Assembly: GCF_016427565.1 (NCBI RefSeq) | Contig: NZ_JAELXT010000010.1 | Location: 1-64,000 of the forward strand | Length of the DNA: 64,000 nucleotides | Source of the DNA: Microvirga splendida | GTDB lineage: Bacteria > Pseudomonadota > Alphaproteobacteria > Rhizobiales > Beijerinckiaceae | Reading direction: 5' to 3' | Part shown: in pieces, positions 31,664-39,973 of the stretch | Numbering within the stretch: position 1 is the first letter of the stretch | Layout of the letters: every line of letters starts with the position of its first letter | Notes under the pieces: model-generated | What the model saw: only the letters and a program-made list of their open reading frames with translations | Databases searched by the model: none | What the model was told of the DNA's origin: nothing | Translations under genes and position numbers: made by a program

Positions 31664-32620
31664 ATGGCAGACGCAATCCAGGCGGCCCCCGCGCCGCATT
31701 CCCCACCCACCACATGGGCCGGCCGTTTCTTCGACAGTGACATCTGGGCGAGCTTCACGCGTTCCAAGCTCACGATGGTGGCGGCCCTTCTGACGGCCCT
31801 CTTCATGGCCTCCGCGATCCTGGCAGGGGTGCTGTCGCCCCAGGATCCCTTCGATCCCGCGCAGCTGGAGCTGATGAACAGCCGGCTGCCGCCCATTTGG
31901 AGCGCCGAAGGGCAGATGCCTTTCATGCTGGGCACGGACGAGCAGGGCCGCGACATCTTCTCGGCCATTCTCTACGGCCTGCGGATCTCGCTGACTGTCG
32001 GCATTCTCGGGGTGGTCCTTTCGGCCACTTTCGGCATCACCATGGGCCTCATCGCCGGCTATGTGGGCGGCACGGTCGATGCCATCATCATGCGCATCGC
32101 GGACGTGCAGCTAACCTTTCCGGCCATCCTGATCGCTCTCCTGGTCGATGGCGTGGTCAAGGCCGTTCTCGGCGGTCAGCTCAACGAGATGACGACCCTC
32201 GCCGTGCTGGTCTTCTCCATCGGCCTGAGCTTCTGGGTGCAGTATGCCCGCACCGTGCGCGGCTCGGTGATGGTCGAGAAGAACAAGGACTACATTGCCG
32301 CCGCCCGGCTCATCGGCCTGCCGGCACCGGTAATCATGTTCCGGCACGTGCTGCCCAACGTTCTGGGTCCGGTGCTGGTGATCGCCACCATCAACCTGGC
32401 GCTTGCCGTCATCACCGAGGCGACCCTGTCGTTCCTCGGCACCGGCATGCCGGAAACCATGCCGTCGCTGGGCACGCTCATCCGCATCGGCAACAATTAC
32501 CTGTTCTCCGGAGAGTGGTGGATCGTGGCCTTCCCGGGCATTGCGCTGGCGCTTCTGGTGCTCGCCATCAACCTGCTGGGCGACTGGCTGCGCGATGCGC
32601 TCAATCCGAAGCTGCGATGA
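31664..32620 (+). CDS. Peptide ABC transporter permease (DppC-like)
   Basis: 318 residues with a cytoplasmic N-terminal stretch and about six helices. Family marks are LGTDEQGRDIFSAILYGLRISL, the EAA loop VEKNKDYIAAARLIGLP and ATLSFLGTGMPETMPSLG. GGAGGG lies just before the start, ten bases after the previous stop. Its own TGA stop overlaps the ATG of the next gene, a small secreted protein that normal dpp/opp operons lack. Confidence 0.93.
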   Translation: MADAIQAAPAPHSPPTTWAGRFFDSDIWASFTRSKLTMVAALLTALFMASAILAGVLSPQDPFDPAQLELMNSRLPPIWSAEGQMPFMLGTDEQGRDIFSAILYGLRISLTVGILGVVLSATFGITMGLIAGYVGGTVDAIIMRIADVQLTFPAILIALLVDGVVKAVLGGQLNEMTTLAVLVFSIGLSFWVQYARTVRGSVMVEKNKDYIAAARLIGLPAPVIMFRHVLPNVLGPVLVIATINLALAVITEATLSFLGTGMPETMPSLGTLIRIGNNYLFSGEWWIVAFPGIALALLVLAINLLGDWLRDALNPKLR

Positions 32621-33039
32621 TGAAAAGCAGCATCACAACATTATTGGCTGCTATGATGCTCGTAGCACCAACTCAGTCAGCTATCGCCCAGAAGGCCAAT
32701 ACAGCCTGTGTATGGAGTCTTGCCCGAATGGTGCAGCTGTTTGAGGAGCTATGCCATCCAGATGAGCATAGCGACTATCGAGCAACTCTAAATGAGAGCG
32801 TTGCGGCTCTGCATGCGAGAACCAAAGAGCTTGGGACGGTTGCTGATATCGACCGTGTTTCGAACGACATGAAGGGAAGTCTCGAAGGCGAGTTTGCCAA
32901 GCAGCCAACCTTTTGCCAGCGTGGTCACCTATTCGATATGTCTCGGGCGATGAGAGGCAAAGGTATTGAACGGATCAAACAAGATACAGCTAACACTCTG
33001 GCGGTGCCCCGCGAGAGGCAAGTGAATGGGTGCCTGTAA
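32617..33039 (+). CDS. Small secreted cysteine-containing protein of unknown function, inside the importer operon
   Basis: 140 residues. A signal peptide (MKSSITTLLAAMMLVAPTQSAIAQ) precedes a mature part of about 115 residues with four cysteines (ACV, ELC, TFC and the terminal NGCL), suited to two disulfides in the periplasm. I recognise no family. It overlaps the upstream permease stop (ATGATGA) and its stop TAATG overlaps the next ATPase start, so it is locked into the operon. GC is about 51% over 240 bases I counted, against roughly 65-75% in its neighbours, and it uses rarer codons, pointing to recent acquisition. A role modulating substrate capture is only a guess. Confidence 0.8.
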   Translation: MMKSSITTLLAAMMLVAPTQSAIAQKANTACVWSLARMVQLFEELCHPDEHSDYRATLNESVAALHARTKELGTVADIDRVSNDMKGSLEGEFAKQPTFCQRGHLFDMSRAMRGKGIERIKQDTANTLAVPRERQVNGCL

Positions 33040-34031
33040 TGACCGTCCCCGTCCTCTCCGTCCGTGACCTGCGCGTCGAGTTCGTAACCCGGCGCGGCAT
33101 CCTCAAGGCCATCGACGGCATCTCGTTCGATATCGGCAAGGGCGAGGTGCTCGGCGTCGTCGGTGAATCCGGTGCCGGCAAGTCGGTGACCGGCTCCGCC
33201 GTCATCGGCCTCATCGATCCGCCGGGCCGCATCGCCGGCGGCGAGGTTCTGCTGTCGGGCATGCGCATCGACAACCTGCCGCCCGACGAGATGCGCCGGG
33301 TGCGCGGCAAGCGCATCGGCATGATCTTCCAGGATCCGCTGACCAGCCTGAACCCGCTCTACCGGGTCAGCGAGCAACTCATCGAGACGATCCGCACCCA
33401 CACGAACCTCTCGGCCAGCGCGGCGCGCAAGCGCGCCATCGATCTCCTGGCGGAAGTCGGCATCCCGGCACCCGAGAGGCGCATCGACAGCTATCCACAC
33501 GAGTTCTCCGGCGGCATGCGCCAGCGCGTTGTGATCGCGCTCGCCCTGTGCGCGGAGCCGGAACTCATCATTGCGGACGAGCCGACCACCGCACTCGACG
33601 TGTCCGTGCAGGCGCAGATCATTTCGCTCCTCAAGCGGCTCGGGCGCGAGCACGGCACGGCCATCATGCTGGTCACGCACGACATGGGCGTGATCGCCGA
33701 AACGGCCGACCGCGTCGCCGTGATGTATGCAGGCCGCATCGCCGAAATCGGGCCCGTGCGGGACGTGGTGCAGAACCCGCTGCACCCCTATGCAAAGGGC
33801 CTCATGGGAGCGATCCCGTCGCTGGAGAGCGAGACGGACCGTCTCGTGCAGATTCCGGGCTCCATGCCGCGCCTGTCGGCCATTCCGCCCGGCTGCCCGT
33901 TCAATCCGCGCTGCCCCTATGTGTTCGACCGCTGCCGCGTCGAGCGCCCGGAGCCGATCCAGCACAGCGAGCACCGCGTGGCCTGCCATCTCTACGATCA
34001 ATCTTCCGCCCGTTCGGAGGCCGTTGCGTGA
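33039..34031 (+). CDS. Peptide ABC transporter ATP-binding protein (DppD-like)
   Basis: 330 residues. Walker A GESGAGKS, signature FSGGMRQR, Walker B LIIADEPTTALD and H-loop VTHDMG, then the oligopeptide C-terminal Cys-rich Fe-S-type region GCPFNPRCPYVFDRC typical of OppD/DppD. It hydrolyses ATP to drive import. The ATG shares one base with the preceding TAA. Its stop overlaps the next start as GTGA. Confidence 0.94.
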   Translation: MTVPVLSVRDLRVEFVTRRGILKAIDGISFDIGKGEVLGVVGESGAGKSVTGSAVIGLIDPPGRIAGGEVLLSGMRIDNLPPDEMRRVRGKRIGMIFQDPLTSLNPLYRVSEQLIETIRTHTNLSASAARKRAIDLLAEVGIPAPERRIDSYPHEFSGGMRQRVVIALALCAEPELIIADEPTTALDVSVQAQIISLLKRLGREHGTAIMLVTHDMGVIAETADRVAVMYAGRIAEIGPVRDVVQNPLHPYAKGLMGAIPSLESETDRLVQIPGSMPRLSAIPPGCPFNPRCPYVFDRCRVERPEPIQHSEHRVACHLYDQSSARSEAVA

Positions 34032-35032
34032 CCGAGAACTCCTATGTCGAAGTCAAAGACCTGCGCCGTGTTTTCGACGTCTCCAAACCCTGGCTCAACC
34101 GGGTGCTGGAAGGCGGCGAGAAGCAATACCTGAAGGCGGTCGACGGCGTCTCCTTCTCCATCGCCAAGGGCGAGACTTTTGCGCTCGTCGGCGAATCCGG
34201 CTCGGGCAAGTCGACGGTCGCACGCATGGTCGTGGGCCTGCTGCCACCCACGAACGGCGAGGTGGTGATCGACGGCGTCTCCATGTCGAGCAGGGCCGCG
34301 CTGGCCGAGCGCCAGCGCCTGCGGCGGCGCATCCAGATGATCTTCCAGGATCCCTATGCCAGCCTCAATCCCCGCTGGCAGGTGGACCGCATCGTCGCCG
34401 AGCCGATCCGGGCCTTCCGGCTGATTGAACGGGAGAAGGAGATCGGGGAGCGCGTGGGTGAGCTTCTCTCTCTCGTCGGCCTTCATCCGGCGGACGGGAA
34501 GAAGTACCCGCACGAGTTCTCCGGCGGACAGCGCCAGCGCGTCGCCATCGCCCGGGCGCTCGCGTCGAACGCGGAGTTCATCGTCTGCGACGAGCCGACC
34601 TCGGCGCTCGACGTGTCCGTGCAGGCGCAGATCCTCAATCTCATGCGCGATCTGCAGGATCAGCTTGGCCTGACCTACCTGCTCATCAGCCACAACCTCG
34701 CCGTCGTGCGCCATATGGCAAGCCGCATCGGCGTCATGTATCTCGGCCGCATCGTCGAGATCTCCAACGGGCGTGAGCTCTTCGCGCAGCCGAAGCATCC
34801 CTATACCCGCATGCTCCTCGATGCGGTGCCGGATGTGGGCATGACCGGGCGCCAGCGCATTCCGGTGAGCGGCGAAATTCCGAACCCGATCAGCCCGCCC
34901 TCCGGCTGCACCTTCAACCCGCGCTGCCCCTTCGCCAACGAACGGTGCCGGGCCGAAATTCCGCCGCTCCTCGGCGGTGTCGCCTGCCACGCCATTCACG
35001 AGGGACGCCTGGCTATCGACGCCGCTGCGTAG
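34028..35032 (+). CDS. Peptide ABC transporter ATP-binding protein (DppF-like)
   Basis: 334 residues from a GTG overlapping the upstream stop. The N terminus has the DppF-like insertion (FDVSKPWLNRVLEGGEKQYLKAV), then Walker A GESGSGKS, signature FSGGQRQR, Walker B FIVCDEPTSALD and H-loop ISHNLA. The oligopeptide-type C-terminal motif is GCTFNPRCPFANERC. With the previous subunit it forms the heterodimeric ATPase. It is the last gene of the importer operon. Confidence 0.94.
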   Translation: MTENSYVEVKDLRRVFDVSKPWLNRVLEGGEKQYLKAVDGVSFSIAKGETFALVGESGSGKSTVARMVVGLLPPTNGEVVIDGVSMSSRAALAERQRLRRRIQMIFQDPYASLNPRWQVDRIVAEPIRAFRLIEREKEIGERVGELLSLVGLHPADGKKYPHEFSGGQRQRVAIARALASNAEFIVCDEPTSALDVSVQAQILNLMRDLQDQLGLTYLLISHNLAVVRHMASRIGVMYLGRIVEISNGRELFAQPKHPYTRMLLDAVPDVGMTGRQRIPVSGEIPNPISPPSGCTFNPRCPFANERCRAEIPPLLGGVACHAIHEGRLAIDAAA

Positions 35033-35070
35033 GAGCGAGGGGGCAGGCTGGATCGAGCGTGAGTCTCGGG

Positions 35071-35099
35071 CCTCTTGGCTGACACTGCCAGCCAAGAGG
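35071..35099 (+). terminator. Hairpin after the importer operon
   Basis: A perfect 11-bp stem CCTCTTGGCTG/CAGCCAAGAGG with a 7-base loop, 38 bases after the last stop. There is no T run, so it may mark the 3' end by processing rather than intrinsic termination. Confidence 0.55.
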
Positions 35100-35465
35100 G
35101 TTCCAGCACGTGAAGGAAGAGACGCACCTGAACCCTGGTAAAAGCAGGGCCGGGCTCTCATCGTCCATATTCTGCGCGATACGGCAGGACAGTTTCCCCG
35201 TTGCGATCATGCACAACGGTGCCGGGGGCCTAGATGGTTTTCAGGGCATGACGGTTCCGCAGGCGAAAGCTTCGCATCTCGGCAATGCGGATGCTGTAAA
35301 GCCGCCGGAATTTAGAATAATTATAGATTGCAGCCGTTATCTTTAGCAGCAAAGATCATCTCAATGCAAAGGTTAGCCTGTGATGTTGCGAGAATATGCT
35401 TGGCAATATAAAGCTTAGCCTCTCATTAATTGTTCATCACAACTCTGTGGGCAGCCATAACGCTT

Positions 35466-35490
35466 GGAAACCATTCGACCCGAGCGCGTT
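35466..35490 (+). promoter_or_regulatory. Candidate EcfG-type promoter (one mismatch)
   Basis: GGAAA-N16-CGTT, one base from the EcfG consensus GGAAC-N16/17-CGTT. It lies 57 bases upstream of the repeat-protein start, a normal promoter distance. Confidence 0.4.
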
Positions 35491-35547
35491 AAGCCTGTGT
35501 TCTCATATGGCGAGAAGCCATGCCCAACCCAAGCACAGGAGACTTCT

Positions 35548-35982
35548 ATGATGAGGATCGCACTCATTGCTGGCGCCGGTCTGATGGCCCTTTCCGGTAT
35601 CGGTTCTGCCGTCGCGCAGCCGGCCTCTGGGACGCCGAACTCCCCGTTCCCGTATGCTGCTCCGCACGAGATCCGCTGGATCAACGGCGTTCCGTGCCGC
35701 ACCATTTATGACCAGACGCTCAAGACCCGCGTTCCGGTGGCCTGTGCCGGCCCGATGGCTGGTGCCATGGCGCCTTCGCCGCTGGGCTACGATGTCGTCG
35801 AGACCGGCAGCATTGCGTCCGCTCCCGTTGCCCCGATGATGGGCGCCCCGGTTTCCGGCACGCCGGCCTCGCCGTTCCCCTATGCGGCTCGTCACGAGAT
35901 CCGCACGGTGAATGGCGTCCCGTGCCGCACGGTCTACGATCAGACCCTCAACACCCGGGTCCCGGTGGCCTGCGTTCGGTAA
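35548..35982 (+). CDS. Secreted protein with two tandem 42-residue repeats, unknown function
   Basis: 144 residues. The signal peptide ends at VAQ (about residue 24). The mature part is two near-identical units, each SGTPxSPFPYAAxHEIRxxNGVPCRTxYDQTLxTRVPVAC, separated by a Met/Pro/Ala linker of about 34 residues. Each unit has two cysteines about 20 residues apart, likely forming one disulfide per unit. The repeat is also clear in the DNA, so the duplication is fairly young. AGGAG lies six bases before the ATG at 35548; the ATG at 35551 is an equal alternative. The family is not recognised. Confidence 0.82.
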   Translation: MMRIALIAGAGLMALSGIGSAVAQPASGTPNSPFPYAAPHEIRWINGVPCRTIYDQTLKTRVPVACAGPMAGAMAPSPLGYDVVETGSIASAPVAPMMGAPVSGTPASPFPYAARHEIRTVNGVPCRTVYDQTLNTRVPVACVR

Positions 35983-36002
35983 ACGTTGCCCTCACTGCAC
36001 AG

Positions 36003-36035
36003 GGCGTGGTCCTTCGGGGCCACGCCTTTTTCTTT
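36003..36035 (+). terminator. Intrinsic terminator with TTCG tetraloop
   Basis: The GGCGTGG/CCACGCC stem is extended by three pairs around a TTCG loop and followed by TTTTTCTTT, 20 bases after the stop. It also faces the convergent ATPase gene. Confidence 0.92.
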
Positions 36036-36057
36036 GCACACCTGACAAGAGCAAAGC

Positions 36058-38334
36058 CTACTCGGCGGCCTGCCTGAGGGGCAGGAAGCCGATGGCCTGA
36101 CGCTGCGGCCCGGTCTGCTTGAGTGTACCGACCAGTTCCTCGTATTCCCGCTCCATCTCCGGAGTGACGGAGGGGCGCGTCTCGCGCAGGGCTTGCTCGA
36201 AATGCGCCATGGCAACGCTTTGTGTCTCGAGGGATTCTCGCAGCGCGAGAAGTCCGGCACGGCGCGTCAGGTCCTCAAGGTCGGCACCGGTGAAGCGATC
36301 CGTCCGCTCGGCGATGGTGTCGAGGTCGACATCCGGCCCGAGCGGCATGGTCTTGGTATGGATGCCGAGAATATGCCGGCGGCCCTTGGCATCGGGGACC
36401 GGCACATAGATCAGCTCGTCGAAGCGTCCCGGCCGCAGCAGGGCAGGGTCGATGAGGTTGGGCCTGTTCGTCGCCGCCATCACGACGACGCCCTGCAACT
36501 CCTCGAGGCCGTCCATCTCGGCCAGGATCGTGTTGACCACCCGCTCCGTCACGGCCGGCTCGCCGAGTCCGCCGCCGCGGATGGGGGCGAGCGAATCGAT
36601 CTCGTCGATGAAGATGACGCTAGGGCCCACCTGACGGGCGCGGGCGAAGAGGCGCGAGACCTGCTGCTCGGACTCCCCGTACCACTTGGACAGGAGGTCG
36701 GAGGATTTCGTCGCCACGAAATTGGCCTGGGCCTCCCGGGCGACCGCCTTCGCCAGCAGTGTCTTGCCGGTTCCGGGCGGGCCGAAGAGCAGGAAGCCCT
36801 TGGCGGGCCTGATCCCGAGGCGAGTGAAGGATTCCGGGCTCTTGAGGGGAAGCTCCACGCCTTCGCGCAGGCGGGTGCGGGCCTCCTCGACGCCGCCGAT
36901 GTCGTCCCAGGTGACGTTGGGCACCTGGATCATGATCTCGCGCAGGGCGGAGGGCTGAACGCGCTTCATGGCATTCAGGAAATCCTGCCGGTTCACCTGC
37001 AGGCTCTCGAGCACGTTCGCCGGAATGCCGTCGCGCAGGTTGATGCCGGGCAGGATGCGCCTCAGCGAGTCCATAGCGGCCTCGCGGGAGAGAGCGGCCA
37101 GATCGGCGCCGACGAAGCCGTAAGTGGTGCGGGCGACCTCGTCGAGGTCCACGTCCTCGGCCAGGGGCATGCCGCGGGTGTGAATGCCGAGGATCTCCCG
37201 CCGGCCCGGTTCGTCCGGCACCCCGATGACGATTTCGCGATCGAATCGGCCCGGACGGCGCAAGGCTTCGTCGATGGCCTCCCGCCGGTTCGTTGCGCCG
37301 ATCACCACGATGTTCTGGCGTGGCTCCAGCCCGTCCATGAGGGTGAGAAGCTGCGCCACGATGCGCCGCTCGACCTCGCCGGTCACTTCCTCGCGCTTAG
37401 GCGCGATGCTGTCGATCTCGTCGATGAAGATGATGGCCGGTGCGTTCTGCTGCGCCTCCTGGAACACCTGCCGCAGCCGCTGCTCCGACTCGCCGTAATG
37501 CTTGCCCATGATCTCGGGGCCGGCGATGTGGTAGAACTGCGCCTCCGTCTCGTTGGCCACCGCCCGCGCCAGGCGCGTCTTGCCGGTGCCGGGGGGGCCG
37601 TAGAGGAGCACGCCCTTGGGCGGGTCGATGCCGAGGCGCTGGAACAGTTCGGGATGGCGCAGCGGCAGCTCCACCATCTCGCGCAACTGGTCGACCGTGC
37701 TGCCGAGCCCGCCGATATCGTCATAGGTGACATCGGCGCGGCGCGCCTCCCGCGGCTCCTCGAATTGCGGACGCAGCTCGATCTCCGTCTCCGCCGTGAC
37801 ATGCACGATCCCGCGCGGCTGGGTCGTGACCACCACGAGGCGGATCTCCTGCAGGCCGTAGGCCGGGATGTTGAGCAGCCCGCGCAGCTCCTCCGGCAGG
37901 CGCGGATCCGTCGAGCGCTGCGAGTACACGGAGGTCGAGATCACGTCGCCTGCCGTGAGCGGGCGCTGGTAGAAGGTGCGCTTGAGGGCGTCGCCGGATC
38001 CCTGAAGCCGGAGCCCCTTCTGGGCCGGCGCCAGCACGACGCGGGTGGCAGGACGAACGTCCGCGCGCTTCACCTCCACATGATCGCCGCTGCCCACACC
38101 CGCGTTCACGCGCTGCAGACCGTCGAGGCGCACGATGTTGAGGCCTTCGTCCTCGGCGTAGGGCGTGACCGCAATGGCAGTGGTATGGCGCTTTCCGATG
38201 ATCTCGATGGCCTGGCCTTCCTGCACGCCGATCTCCGCCAGGGCCTGTCGGCTCATGCGCGCGATGCCGCGGCCGGAATCGTCGGGCCGGGTATTCGCGA
38301 CCTGGAGCCGTACATTCTGCCCATCATCCGCCAT
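36058..38334 (-). CDS. CDC48/VCP-like AAA ATPase
   Basis: 758 residues with the full CDC48 plan: a double-psi-barrel N domain (VRLQVANTRPDDSGRGIARMS), a D1 AAA module (GPPGTGKTRLARAVA, IIFIDEIDSIAPKREE) and a D2 AAA module (GPPGTGKTLLAKAVA, VIFIDEIDSLAP), each with SRH arginines (RRPGRFD, LRPGRFD). It would unfold or extract proteins using ATP. The C terminus (LPLRQAAE) lacks an HbYX proteasome-docking motif. The start MADDGQN at 38334 has GGGAAAG upstream and matches relatives; an ATG 33 bases earlier is possible. Confidence 0.92.
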   Translation of the reverse strand: MADDGQNVRLQVANTRPDDSGRGIARMSRQALAEIGVQEGQAIEIIGKRHTTAIAVTPYAEDEGLNIVRLDGLQRVNAGVGSGDHVEVKRADVRPATRVVLAPAQKGLRLQGSGDALKRTFYQRPLTAGDVISTSVYSQRSTDPRLPEELRGLLNIPAYGLQEIRLVVVTTQPRGIVHVTAETEIELRPQFEEPREARRADVTYDDIGGLGSTVDQLREMVELPLRHPELFQRLGIDPPKGVLLYGPPGTGKTRLARAVANETEAQFYHIAGPEIMGKHYGESEQRLRQVFQEAQQNAPAIIFIDEIDSIAPKREEVTGEVERRIVAQLLTLMDGLEPRQNIVVIGATNRREAIDEALRRPGRFDREIVIGVPDEPGRREILGIHTRGMPLAEDVDLDEVARTTYGFVGADLAALSREAAMDSLRRILPGINLRDGIPANVLESLQVNRQDFLNAMKRVQPSALREIMIQVPNVTWDDIGGVEEARTRLREGVELPLKSPESFTRLGIRPAKGFLLFGPPGTGKTLLAKAVAREAQANFVATKSSDLLSKWYGESEQQVSRLFARARQVGPSVIFIDEIDSLAPIRGGGLGEPAVTERVVNTILAEMDGLEELQGVVVMAATNRPNLIDPALLRPGRFDELIYVPVPDAKGRRHILGIHTKTMPLGPDVDLDTIAERTDRFTGADLEDLTRRAGLLALRESLETQSVAMAHFEQALRETRPSVTPEMEREYEELVGTLKQTGPQRQAIGFLPLRQAAE

Positions 38335-38515
38335 GGCAGCTTTCCCATCGTTCGAGTGGTCGCTCATGCGATGGCAGATGCAGGGAAGGGGCCGGGAGAG
38401 CAGGTCTTCCGTGTGCCATGCGTCGGAGGTTCCGCCGGAATCTCGAGGCGGCAAAACCGGAGGGCAAACGCGACATCGGGGGAATCGTTGCAGGTCTGCC
38501 GGGGAGCTCGCAGAG

Positions 38516-39034
38516 TTATGAAGAGGCATCCCTGGACGGGGTCCAAAGCCTTTGCAACGACAGCGCGACTTCGTCCTCTGCGGGCGCCGCATAGTTCGCG
38601 GCCCTACCGGCCGGCATGAAGGGCGCAATGGTCGGCAGGCCCGGAGATCCATCGCCGTCTCTTGTCTCCTGCGACGGCGGATCGATCAGCTCCCAGCTGT
38701 CGAAGAGGTCCATGGTCGAGTGGCCGGGCAGGTCAGGGCCAAGGTAGGGGACAATCTCGATCCAGGGGCGCCCCTGAGGCCGCGGAGTAATCTTCGTGAC
38801 GCGTCCGAAGAAATTCGTCAGGGGGCAGCGGACGAAATCGCCGGGTGCGGGCAGGCGCGTCTTCTCGCGTTCGAGTTCGGCCTCGGCCTGCCGCAGTTCG
38901 GCCTGCAGCCGGGCGATCCGCGCCTCGAGTTCGGCGACGCGCATCGTGCAGGGGCTTTCATGTTCCTGGTTCAAGGTCGAAACCAGGGCAAGGCTCTTGT
39001 CCGAACCAACATCCATCACCAGGGATGCCCTCAT
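38516..39034 (-). CDS. Hypothetical protein with coiled coil
   Basis: 172 residues, family not recognised. Residues 31-62 form a strong amphipathic coiled coil (MRVAELEARIARLQAELRQA and onward). A compact beta-rich part follows, GDFVRCPLTNFFGRVTKITP, then PWIEIVPYLGPDLPG, FDSWELIDPP and an acidic-aliphatic tail. It has no signal peptide or membrane helix. GGAGGG sits six bases before the ATG at 39034, a strong case for translation. It is upstream of the CDC48-like gene on the same strand with a 181-base gap, so a functional link is possible but unproven. Confidence 0.7.
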   Translation of the reverse strand: MRASLVMDVGSDKSLALVSTLNQEHESPCTMRVAELEARIARLQAELRQAEAELEREKTRLPAPGDFVRCPLTNFFGRVTKITPRPQGRPWIEIVPYLGPDLPGHSTMDLFDSWELIDPPSQETRDGDGSPGLPTIAPFMPAGRAANYAAPAEDEVALSLQRLWTPSRDASS

Positions 39035-39167
39035 GGCGGGCCCTCCATTCCTCCTTAGGATTTTGGTGCGTCTCGCGACGAGAACAAGACGTCCAGAAGG
39101 CTGAGCGGGAACCCAAGCTCGGCGCATGGGGGTTATAGAACTGAAGAACATGAGGATTGGAGTTTCG

Positions 39168-39911
39168 ATGGACCTTCGTGGCTGCAGGGCAGGGTGGATC
39201 GGCTGGGCCATGGCTTTGCTGCCGTTGCTGACAACGGCCACATTGGCTCAAGCGCCAACCGCGCCGCTGCCGCCGCCGCGCCCCGACTACACGGACAAGC
39301 CCGGTCCCGAGCCCAAGGTCGAGAATCCCGCCTCGGCCGAGACTCCGGCCGATCAGACGGCCTCCGAGGACAGCAGCCTCCACGCCGCGTGTTTGGACAG
39401 GCTTTCAAAACTCGGATTGCGTTTCGAGGAAAAGCCTCCCGTGCAGGAGGGGCGCTGCAGCATCGACAACCCCGTTCTCCTGTCGGGGCTGCCTAACGGC
39501 ATCGAGGTTGCTCCTGCGTCGCTCATGGCCTGTCCTGTGGCGGAGAGCCTCGCGCGCTGGATGAGCGAGGTTGTTGTTCCCGAGGCTGAGCGCCAGTTCC
39601 AGACCGCTCCGACCAAGCTCCTGATCGGAACGTCCTACCAGTGCCGTGATCAGCGCGACGGAGCAAAGCTCAGCGAGCACGCCCTCGGCAATGGCGTCGA
39701 CGTCATGGGATTCGAGTTCGCCAAGCGCCCGCCACTGGCGATTGCCGAGCAGCCCGACAGCACGCCGGAGGCGGGCTTCCAGTCCACCGTTCAGAAGGCC
39801 GCGTGCCCCATCTTCAATACGGTGCTCGGCCCGGGCTCGGACGCAGCCCATGGCGATCACCTTCACCTCGATCTGCGCCAGCGCAAGGGCGACTACCGGA
39901 TCTGCCAGTAG
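39168..39911 (+). CDS. Extensin-like C-terminal domain protein (LAS-type peptidase fold)
   Basis: 247 residues. A signal peptide ends near TLAQA (residue 28), then comes a Pro-rich linker, then the extensin-like C domain. Metallopeptidase-type zinc motifs of the LAS/M15 fold are visible: SEHALGNGVDV and HGDHLHLDL. Cysteines at conserved spacing (HAACLDRLS, GRCSIDNP, MACPVAESL, SYQCRD, AACPIFN, RICQ) imply disulfides. It is likely a periplasmic peptidoglycan-acting protein. The ATG at 39168 has GGAG five bases upstream; an ATG at 39150 is an alternative. The L,D-transpeptidase gene follows. Confidence 0.85.
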   Translation: MDLRGCRAGWIGWAMALLPLLTTATLAQAPTAPLPPPRPDYTDKPGPEPKVENPASAETPADQTASEDSSLHAACLDRLSKLGLRFEEKPPVQEGRCSIDNPVLLSGLPNGIEVAPASLMACPVAESLARWMSEVVVPEAERQFQTAPTKLLIGTSYQCRDQRDGAKLSEHALGNGVDVMGFEFAKRPPLAIAEQPDSTPEAGFQSTVQKAACPIFNTVLGPGSDAAHGDHLHLDLRQRKGDYRICQ

Positions 39912-39973
39912 ATTGCGGGAACAGGGAGGCGCTCCGGGCTTTGTCATTCATGACATTCTCGGTGGAGTTTCCC

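Larger units (their letters stand above)
35033..35547. other. Gene-free stretch of 515 bases
   Basis: No credible gene. It contains a hairpin at 35071-35099, a relatively AT-rich part from about 35310 to 35460, and a candidate EcfG-type promoter at 35466-35490 for the gene that follows. A 78-codon open frame at 35110-35346 starts with GTG, lacks a ribosome site and has no recognisable content. Confidence 0.6.
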
